Source: Branchiostoma floridae (lineage: Eukaryota > Chordata > Leptocardii > Amphioxiformes > Branchiostomatidae). Taken from it: a stretch of DNA of 64,000 nucleotides. The stretch is from positions 12,124,955-12,188,954 of the forward strand of contig NC_049991.1 of assembly GCF_000003815.2 (NCBI RefSeq), given 5' to 3'. Positions 55,679 to 64,000 of the stretch are shown here, one piece after another. The notes under the pieces are model-generated. The model had not been told where the DNA came from. It ran no database searches and saw only the letters and a program-made list of their open reading frames with translations. Made by a program: the position numbers and the translations under genes. Numbering within the stretch: position 1 is the stretch's first letter; each line of letters begins with the position of its first letter.

Positions 55679-58600
55679 CTGAAACGAAAAAAAAAAACAA
55701 AAACATTTTCAAGCTTAAAACATTGCATAGTGACTAAACATAATGCGCACGTTAGAAGATATAAAGCACTGAAACAAACAGAAGTACAAACTTTAGTATA
55801 GCGATCGAATTGCAAGTATTGAGTATGAATTGAATTGAAAGGTAACCTATGCAAACAAATACATAATTTTTACTTCATGACCTACTCTAACAAACTGTTG
55901 TTAATTCTTACTCAATCATATTCATATATGTGGTGGTCATAATACAATAGAACACCACAGAGTATCTGTTACTTATCCAGTAACCATGGTGAAAGCCGTC
56001 CGGTCCAGGTCATAAACCTCATTTTTTTTGAGGGGAAGAAGAAGAAGAAGAAGAAGAAACGGATCAAAGGCAATATATGTTCCTTCGGCGAAGGTTAACA
56101 TACAAAAAGGTTCTTACCAGTCTGGTTATTGTTAGCAGGGCATGGGGGACTCGGCACGTTGAACACCTGAGGGTCCCTGATGCCCATCGTGATGTCAGCG
56201 TAGGTCAGCACAGTCATGCTCTGAGCTAAAACAAAATAGGATACGACAATACGAATAAACCTACAATTTACTACAAAACCCATTTCTACCAGCAGACCGT
56301 CTATCGGAACCAAAGGTAAACTTTCTACACTAATTTGAATTGATACTAACATTGTGGTTGCAACGTTCATATTGACTCATACTAACGTTCATACTGCCAA
56401 GCCCTGGTATTTTCGGCATATCCTGTTTGCCGTGCCAGGTTATAACCGGGATAGGGCAAAGTAACCGCAAACCCGAAAGTAAGGGGCGTCGACCTTATTC
56501 GAGGGTTTCTTTTCAGAGGTCAGTGGTCATAACCTGGCACTGAGAGCATTTTATTGGGCTGAACTGTGGTAGTTTAAGTATTAACAAGAGTTCGTAGACC
56601 TCAGGCCTGCATGAAATGTATTGGGTTTCTGTAGACCTATTGGGTATTTTTGCCTTTTTGTCTGTGGTACGTGGTTGGAAAAATGAGCTTTTTACCGTGT
56701 TGGTTGTGCACCATGCAAAAGTCTGACTCTGAAATTCCATTTTCTGAATTTGTAAGTTTGGACATGGATGAACATTACTTATTTTGGATTTCTTAAGTAT
56801 GTAACCAACCACAGTACTTTGAAGTTGTTGAGACGCTACCTTTTTTTGTCTCAGATGGCCCATGCACATGTAGTTACTCTGTCACATGATATACTAATAT
56901 CTTCCTATTTCAATGTACTGACCTAATGCAGCTGCTAAGTCTCCTTGGTTTGTGTTCTTCCAATGATATTCATTAAAGATTTATTTCTGGGGTGTTATTC
57001 ACTTGACATCGGAATGTTACTTGCATAATTTGACCAATGATACTTTTATCTGTAGTTCCATAGACATTAGACAATATGAATAGTGGTAGCCCCCATGCAG
57101 CAGCAACAGTTAGTCCCCAGGGTGGTATGATATTTTCATTCAATCCATCCAACCCAAACCTAAATCTCCTGTAGTATCTAAGCCAAATTTAACAGCATAA
57201 TTTACTATGAAAAATGTCCTTGTCAATCCCATTTATAGATGGCAAGCTGCTGGCAATGTAGCCTGATTAAATCTCGCTTATAGCAGCCCGCCAAACATCC
57301 GCCGGCCCGCGGGGAGGGGCCAGTTACAGCCCTGGACAGCGGAGTTTGTGTTACACAGACTACTGGCAATGGAAGCTTTGAAAAGTTCAGAAGCTGTTGT
57401 AGTCAGAGCAAACACCCAGCAAACATCCCCGCAAACCAATGAGCAGTTGCTTAGAAGGGGAATTTCATCATATATTTGCCGCGACAAAATGCAACCAACG
57501 ATACTGAATTTAAAACAGAACAAAGCTAAGCCTCCACCACTTAACCCTGCCTGTACCATAGATTAAGCAGGCCCAAAAACCAAGCGAATATGACTAGCCC
57601 AAAACAACAAATTACCTGTATACAGTATGGAAATGGCATTACCAAAGAAACAAAAAGAAACACAGGACAAATCATACACATACCTTTCTCTTATGCCCAC
57701 ACTCTATACAGTTCTCCTCCACATTAGAAAATTGCATCTTCTTCTGTTTAAGTTCAAGTTCAACCATGATTGCCAACAGGGTAAAGGAACTTGTACCGGA
57801 ACTTAAAACTCAGTACTATACAGCTCTAGAAACACCACAAAGAGTAATAAGCAAACTTCAATTATACCTGACCAACAGATATATATTCTTGTACACTCCC
57901 GTCATCTGGCAAACTGTCAGTGCCACTAAGTAACCTGATACATTGAAGGTGGCCCAGGCCAGATGATGGTTCTACACCCAACCATAATCTGTTTTTAAAA
58001 CCAAGCAGATATTGGGAGGATGCCCCAACCACACTAAAACAGGGTCAACCTATACAGTATCAAGTTCAAGCACTAGGAGGCCCAAAATCAAACCTGACCA
58101 CCAGGACACCACAAACAACTCACGTACCAAATGGCAACACAATGGCACCTTGCGTTCCGGAGATACAGCGCACGCCCCGTGCCCGCACAAAAGGTAACCT
58201 AAAATGTCAAGTTCAAGCACCAAGGGCGCCAAAATCAAAATTGAGCATTATTCAGCCACCGCCGACACATGTGCCAAATATCATCGCGCCAGCACCAGCC
58301 GTTCAGAAGATATAACTCCGGAAACACCCCTCCCGGACACAAAATTCGACCTGCCGGGTCAAGTTCAAACGCGACAAGGCCCAAAGTCAATCCTAGGCAA
58401 CAGGCAACAACCCCCCACCCATGCACCAAAAATCGTCGCAATCGCGCGTATCGTTCCGGACACACAGCGCCAAAAGTGCCCCAAAAACACAAAAAATGCC
58501 ACCTTCAATGTCAAGGTCAAGCGCCAGGAGGCCCAAAATCACACCTGAGTGTCAGGCTACCATCCCCAACCCACGTACCAAAAATCGTCGTGCTCGCACC

Positions 58601-60603
58601 ATCCGTTCACGAGATACAGCGCCCTACATCCCCGGCTACCAAAAAGTTCCCACCAGCATCAAAACCATACCTGCATACATGCAGGTAAAGAGTGAATTTA
58701 CATGACTTGGTTTCAAATAGGAAATCGTTACTTTTTGGTCGGGTCGGCATAAACATTACTGCCAGACCTTGGCCACTTACCCTCCTTATTGGTGATGACC
58801 TCTGCGACTGGGATGCACCCGTCGTGGGTGACATCGACGACAAGGTCACCGCCGAGGCCAGGAGCCGTGACCTGCCACGCGTCCATCAGCAGCCCCTGCA
58901 TCCCGCCGAAGTAAAACGTCTGGAGATGGGTAGCACTTGCTGCAGGAGAATACATGCAGATGTACATTATTCGTGGTACTACTAGAATGTTCACCGTTGT
59001 GCGTATCGTTCTGTTAATCTACAGACAAACTTCCCAGTGGCCTAAGATAGTATCAAAGCTGACCACGGACACTCCTTGGTCAGCTTTGATACTGTCTTAT
59101 CCCACCGGTAAATCTTCCTGGTATGCCTGACCACCTCTTGACCTTTATTGATTTTGATCGATCTTGGAACCGCTAAGACGTTGAGTTACGGACAACAGTT
59201 TTGATATGATATGATTTGATGAATCAAATATTATTTGTTCACAGCTGCCACCAATACACTGAAAGTAAGATGTATTGTCCTGTATACACTTCTTGGAAAT
59301 CAATACGTAGATGAGGCAACCAGTAGTTGTCTTGAGATGGAATAGATAAATTACTGTAGTAAGTACAAGGAATTAATCTGTGATAATGAATTCAGTATAT
59401 TAGAGTGTGACTAATGTCTAACCAACAGTTAGTTATCTAAAGTTATCGAGAGTTTCGTATGCCAATGTCAATGAAGGGTCGATGGTCAGATTTTTCTTTC
59501 AGTTTTACCGTTGACAGGTTTGCTGGCACTTACCTGGAATGCAGTGAAACATGTCCCCGATGATCTTTGTAGCGCTGCAGTTCTGACCCGAGATGACATA
59601 CTGCATCATCTAAACGGAAAGGTCATTTCGAAAGTAAACTTACATGCCCGGGCTTTTTTTATGCTTTTTGCTTTCATTACTTTTATCTTCTTTGTTTCGT
59701 TATGGACCGTTGGGTCTCCGACGTTCTGGCTATGCATGATTTCTGCTCTAGACATCTGAGATTGCTGTTTCAAACATCTGAGGCCAATAAGCCAGATACA
59801 TGAATGACGATAGCAGCAAAATGAGGCAGTTTAAGTCCATACAGATAGCACGATGAGGTCAGACAGGTCAATGTTATTGCCGATACAAATTGTTCCACCA
59901 CATCCGTACGTGGGTTGGGAGATCCGGTATTCTGTGGTAATGAATGAGATGCTTACCTTGTTGTAGTCCTGGATGACCTTAGTCCGTGGCGAGCCCAGAA
60001 GTTCAAGGGCGAGTTTCTTATTGCTGAAGTCGTAGGACTGGCGATAAGTCACATTCACCAGGTCTGCGAATAAAACATTTCAAATGATCTAACAAAGTAC
60101 ACTATTTGTGAACAACTGCATCTGGAACGACTGCTTGCTAGTGTAGATATTTGTCAAATGCATTGTGAATACGTACTCGGTTGTCCTGAAATCACTTGCC
60201 CCATGATCATGTGTTGTAAGCCCTCCCATTGCTGAGGTACACAACAGGGTAGGGGAGGCTGTCTGTCTCCAGCCAATACCGGCATCTTTGGTGGCATCAA
60301 CAACGCTGAGGACATCGCCAGCAAGCAAACCGCTATAGTGAAGATAAAAATATCCAGAAAATGCAGACGAGAGAGGTGATTGACATGATACACCGGGATA
60401 ACTAAAAGATTAATTAAGTACCCGATAAGTTCTCATTCAAGCTGTGCAAAATTTTCTCTAAAAAAAACACGTTTCGGCTGAAATGCAAATTTGACGTCTC
60501 ACAATCACACGTCAGAAAGCCCCCTAACCACAGTCTGAATCCACAGATACCCTACGTGTGACTGTAGTCTATAACACCTACCTATGATCAGTCGTTTAAC
60601 CAT
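55638..60603 (-). CDS. EPDR1-like: Ependymin-related secreted glycoprotein, copy A (7 exons)
   Basis: Minus exons 60603-60582, 60332-60177, 60063-59957, 59609-59534, 58939-58781, 56225-56118 and 55678-55638 give 222 residues, the usual length for the family. Seen: signal peptide MVKRLIIAVCLLAMSSALL, PLPCCVPQQWEG, NVT glycosylation site at about 63, SYDF...VIQDYNK, QNCS and FHC cysteines, FGGMQGLLMDAW, VTHDGC, and MGIRDPQVFNVPSPPC near the end. Secreted ependymin-type proteins bind calcium and lipids; a precise role here is unknown. Exon 7 rests on a strong acceptor and correct phase only. Alternatively exon 6 reads through its donor to a stop at 56095, giving a shorter tail. Introns total about 4.3 kb and contain a MITE and a minisatellite, unlike the compact copy B. 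Confidence 0.85.
56035..56058. repeat. (GAA)n microsatellite
   Basis: Eight GAA units between putative exons 6 and 7 of copy A. Confidence 0.9.
56118..56225 (-). CDS. EPDR1-like: Ependymin-related copy A, exon 6
   Basis: Acceptor ttgttttag|. Codes TYADITMGIRDPQVFNVPSP and PCPANNNQT; donor ACTG|gtaaga. Reading on without splicing gives a stop at 56095. Confidence 0.82.
57259..57362. mobile_element. 104-bp TAGCCTG element with 9-base target duplication (copy 2)
   Basis: Nearly identical to 29595-29694, with four extra bases (CCGC) in the centre. CTGGCAATG is duplicated on both sides (57250-57258, 57363-57371). Confidence 0.88.
58045..58690. repeat. Tandem repeat, about four units of 150 bases
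   Basis: Units start with CAAGTTCAAG-like sequence at 58061, 58208, 58360 and 58512 (spacing 147, 152, 152). Each contains a GGAGGCCCAAAATCA-like block, a CACGTACCAAAAATCGTCG-like block and a GTTCCGGAGATACAGCGC-like block. Units are strongly diverged. Several open frames run through it but none carries a domain. Confidence 0.75.
58781..58939 (-). CDS. EPDR1-like: Ependymin-related copy A, exon 5
   Basis: Acceptor tctcctgcag|. Codes THLQTFYFGGMQGLLMDAWQ through VTHDGCIPVAE and TNKE; donor GAGG|gtaagt. Confidence 0.88.
59042..59100. repeat. Hairpin with arms of about 26 bases
   Basis: AGATAGTATCAAAGCTGACC and its complement, ending ACTGTCTTA, face each other around a loop of under ten bases in copy A intron 4. 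A small foldback element is the likeliest explanation. Confidence 0.75.
59534..59609 (-). CDS. EPDR1-like: Ependymin-related copy A, exon 4
   Basis: Codes MMQYVISGQNCSATKIIGDM and FHCIP; donor CCAG|gtaagt. Confidence 0.85.
59957..60063 (-). CDS. EPDR1-like: Ependymin-related copy A, exon 3
   Basis: Codes LVNVTYRQSYDFSNKKLALE to DYNK; donor AAG|gtaagc, phase 0. Confidence 0.85.
60177..60332 (-). CDS. EPDR1-like: Ependymin-related copy A, exon 2
   Basis: Completes the signal peptide (AVCLLAMSSALL) and codes PPLPCCVPQQWEGLQHMIMG; donor CCGA|gtacgt. Confidence 0.85.
60582..60603 (-). CDS. EPDR1-like: Ependymin-related copy A, exon 1
   Basis: 22 bases coding MVKRLII plus one base; donor ATAG|gtaggt, phase 1, as in copy B. 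Confidence 0.75.
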
Positions 60604-63150
60604 CGTATTAACCTAGGTCAATCCAATATCAGACTTGAAGAGGAACACTGCTGAAGGCGTAGAGAGATTTTAGTTAAAGTCTACTATATATAGGTGCTGA
60701 CTAGTGAACCTCAATGTGCATAACTGTTTTTGATAGGGATAGAGATATGAGGTCAAACCAGTCACATGGTGTTTAGGTATAGAGTGAGGTCAAAACTACG
60801 CCGGAAGGCGTTTAATTATTAACTATCTTCCACTGTCACCAATGCCGTGTGTAAAGATTTGAAGTAGCCTGTTCAGGTCATTGACCGCTTCATGCCTCAA
60901 TGTCAATCAGCACCGCAGGCTGTGTCATGCCATCACCGGCAGCCGACCGTACATGATTCACATGCGTATAATCTCGTGTACATGATTCACGAGATTATAA
61001 AGTCTTGAAAGAGGCTGGGAGGGAGGCTTCCATGATACAGCTTTCCATCCATGAGAGGTCACCTCACTTCAATGATGCATACCCCTCCTTGAAGACATGG
61101 ATACTTTCATCTCCTAGGGACTTTGTGGTTGTTGCTCTTCTTCTGAAAGGTGATTTTTTCTTCTATCTCAATAGCAGACAGATGTATATGAAAGGAGCCG
61201 AAGCAAGTCATCTGCTTTCACAAGACGTTTTGTCACCCTTTTGTCACTTTGGACAAAGTCCATCCAGGGTCAGGATCGTTGAACCAAGTTAATACATGAC
61301 ATTCCATATACCACACCATACGACTTCGACAATAAGTCAAACCGTATCTTGCTGGTGTCAATAACACAGGAATGACTTTGCACCATGCCAATAAATAGTA
61401 GTACCGATATTGTAGTTGGCACTGAGATGTACTTAAGTTGCTTTGTGACAAGTAAACGAGCAATAATTTCTCTACATGCGGTGCTTTATACAACCACTGC
61501 CTGGTAGTATCTAAGCTTTGCTTCCCCCGATAGAAAATACATCACGGTCTATGTCCATTGGTTTTCTGGCGCTGGCGGAAAATTGCCGCTTGTTTCTATT
61601 TTTCATGCAATACAAATTGGCAGATCGATGAGGCGTGGTAGCCTTTGATAAGCACGTTAAATTTGATAATCCTGACAGACGGTCTGATTTGTTCGCTACG
61701 GTAACGGTAGCAAAACCAATATAATGTCCTTGGTAAAAACGAATAGTAAATTGAAAATGCAAGAAGTTATCACGCTGTGTCATTGACCGGATATTGCAGT
61801 ACAGGCCGATCTGTTGCTTTGATACATGAATAAACCTTATATTTCCATGTGTAGTGCCGCAAAGCAGTTTTCATGTATGACTACCAATGCAAGTTGAAAG
61901 AAGGGAAATTTCTTTGGTCAATTATCAAGTCACACAACATAACCTTGGGCGCAGTTGAGTGTCTTCCATGCTGTGCCTGTATACTCGTGGTGTTGCTAAC
62001 AAGATGGGCCTGCCCCTGGGCCTCGACGAGAAAGGATAACACACGAATACATTTCAAGGGTACCCAAGTGAAAGTAGAATCAAATTGTTACATATTTGCT
62101 GCACGTACGTGACAACAACAGCAAGGAAATTGGTTTTCAGCCTTTTCTATTATGTTCCATCCATGGCGGGTGCTTAAATTAGACTTTCAATCCCCTCGGT
62201 TGTGTCTGTTCGTTGTTGTCAGCAACAGTGTCTGCAGACAAAGGAGATCAAAATCTCGGACTGGTGTCTCTGAAGTTGGCAAAGTTCCCATAAAAATCTC
62301 CGAATATGGACTTGTTATATCCTCTCGGCGTGGTTTTTGTTCTCCACACAAAACCTTTTGTGGCCCTGTTACGGTAGCGCTCCAGAAAGATCGGAATTAA
62401 AGTCGTACTTTGGCCGAAGTTTGAAAGCAATATCTGACGTTTGGTTTGTGCGTGGAAGTTAACTTTGCTATTTGCAGACGCTTGCTGTTGGTTCACTACA
62501 GGGAAAACGTCATGGCGTCAGCATCTCAAAGGCTCACCAGACCATTAGCGCCAGTATGACTGTACACTACACTACACTACACTACACTACAGTAATTGTA
62601 AGACTGATTCCTGAAAAATGGTAAAGAGGAACCAAACAGCCCCTGAGTTGGATTCCTGGAATAACGGTTATTACGGGAAATCAATAGGGAGTGCATGAGG
62701 TTCCGGAAATTCAGCAGATGAGAAGCAACCCGGTAGACCTTTAGATGAAGAAGTAGGATCCGATTCGCATCACATAGTATTACAGGGAATCAACTTCTAC
62801 CGATAAAAGTTAACTGCTACATATAACCGCAACAGAGGATAATGAAAAGTGTTAAGCCATGTCAGGATAAATAAAAGTCAAAACGCATCATTGAAGCAGG
62901 GTCAAAAGTAGCATCTTTCTTCATCATCAAGCCCCATCACATCAGTCTGTGTATTCTGAAGGTCAAAGTGAGCGTCTTTTCTCCAAATTAAGGTACCGGC
63001 CGGTGACGTGACATTTGCTTGCTATCCTCAACAAGGTCACAAGATTATATTGGATGTGAACAACAGCTCCTCCCAATACTGATTTAGTTATGTGTATTTG
63101 ATGTTGGCATTGTGTGAAAATTGAGGCCAAAATATCCCCCAAGTGTTTCG
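60604..63150. other. Intergenic region upstream of copy A
   Basis: Copy A's promoter should lie in the first few hundred bases. A short inverted repeat around ACATGATTCACGAGATTATA is near 60952-61000 and a CACTA array is at 62564-62590. No gene recognised. Confidence 0.6.
62564..62590. repeat. (CACTA)n microsatellite
   Basis: Five consecutive CACTA pentamers. Confidence 0.92.
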
Positions 63151-63819
63151 ACTATTCTAAAATTTCTACTCACCTGGACCAAAATTGTCGCCGAAGTTAG
63201 GTGCACTTGCGCTACTCGGACGTAAGAACACAGGGTTTGTGCAAATCAAACATGAACTACTCCAACCTGCCTGTCTCTTCTTTCTCTCACCCTTCCCTGC
63301 CGTCTGTATTTTAGCTGACGAATTCTCCTCATATCAGCCCTTCCCAGACATGAAAGTCGTCATCACGTCCCTGATTCTAGTGAACAACTTACGTTCGAAG
63401 AAAGCTGACGTTTCAATCAATGTCAAGATTTCGAGGCTATTCACCTTCGGTAACTGGTTGGAAAATTGTCCGATTGCCACACATTTAGGACCATGCAACA
63501 ACTTTGCTTTCGACCACTCCCCAACCAATGTCGGTACAAGATTATAATAGTCCATTCTATTCTAGCACCAGTTTTCTCTTCTGATACCATTCCAGCAGGA
63601 TGTGGCTTTCCCGACTTTTTGTTTCAAATCATTAGTCGTAAACACCACCAGGCAACCTCGAGCTCGCCGACCAACTCCCAAACACAGACGACCTTGCTCA
63701 AGACTAAGTCGTAACCATGGTCTTGAGAAGGTTCAGAGGAGATGAGATGGCCGGCCATGTGGGCTTAGGGTCTAGCTGGAGTTTAGCCACAGGGTGCTCA
63801 GAACACTCCTAAGGCTTAG
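63151..63819. other. Unassigned sequence with a possible minus-strand first exon
   Basis: GGTCCAG|gtgagt on the minus strand at about 63177/63176 is a strong donor, but the frames before it are blocked by stops, so at most a noncoding exon. Open frames on the plus strand at 63185-63714 show no domain. Confidence 0.3.
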
Positions 63820-64000
63820 GTCACATTTCCAAACCGGGGCCCGGTCGGGATGTTTTAAGAAACGAAAAATGAAAATGTATACCTATAAATATACACAAAT
63901 CTTGCCAATGAATCATATTTTGACATTTTGTGTATTTTGATGTCTTTTATATCATTCTTTTCGCTTCCGATAGCTGCAGGGCCGGGCCCATGTTTGGAAA
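63820..64000. mobile_element. Inverted-repeat element running off the window end
   Basis: GTCACATTTCCAAACCGGGG followed by CCCGGTCGGG (63820-63849) is mirrored by GGGCCGGGCCCATGTTTGGA at about 63979-63998. A related segment lies at 52894-52924. The right end is outside the window. Confidence 0.6.

Larger units (their letters stand above)
56226..58780 (-). other. Copy A intron 5
   Basis: 2555-base intron holding the 104-bp TAGCCTG element and a 150-base tandem repeat. No nested gene recognised. Confidence 0.75.

Noticed and set aside
58012-58705. Overlapping plus-strand frames of 60-139 residues
   Set aside because: Generated by the 150-base tandem repeat; several frames stay open together, which is not how genes behave.

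Overview
This is a stretch of animal nuclear DNA with large introns, canonical GT-AG splice sites, AATAAA signals, SINE/LINE debris and many small inverted-repeat transposons. Gene content (one fringe gene, a FAM181-type gene, tandem ependymin-related genes, an MCL1-like BCL-2 gene) suggests an invertebrate deuterostome. A lancelet (Branchiostoma) is my best guess; this is inference from gene content, not a species identification. A 100-base run of N (16156-16255) marks an assembly gap.

Layout. The left 11 kb holds three compact plus-strand genes. First is a three-exon BCL-2 family gene closest to MCL1, with BH3, BH1 and BH2 motifs and a C-terminal membrane anchor. Next is a single-coding-exon gene for a 117-residue protein with a clear BH3-like motif but no BH1, BH2 or membrane anchor, so a candidate BH3-only protein. 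Third is a two-exon gene for a small single-pass membrane protein with a faint COA1/TIM21-like look. From 11.6 to 42.3 kb runs a nine-exon fringe gene (381 residues), the beta-1,3-N-acetylglucosaminyltransferase that modifies Notch in the Golgi. Its introns contain most of the repeats: a composite tRNA-type SINE, a 1.5-kb terminal-inverted-repeat element, a LINE remnant and several foldback elements.

From 47.3 down to 44.9 kb, on the minus strand, lies a two-exon FAM181-like gene. From 60.6 down to about 52 kb, also minus, are two tandem ependymin-related secreted-protein genes whose introns match in position and phase, so they arose by duplication of a whole gene. The last 3.4 kb contains no gene I can support and ends inside a repeat.

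Functional links. MCL1-like and BH3-like proteins would be natural binding partners in mitochondrial apoptosis control, and they lie about 4 kb apart on the same strand. The other genes look like unrelated neighbours. Exon borders were read by eye from splice sites, reading frame and family similarity; no search was run.
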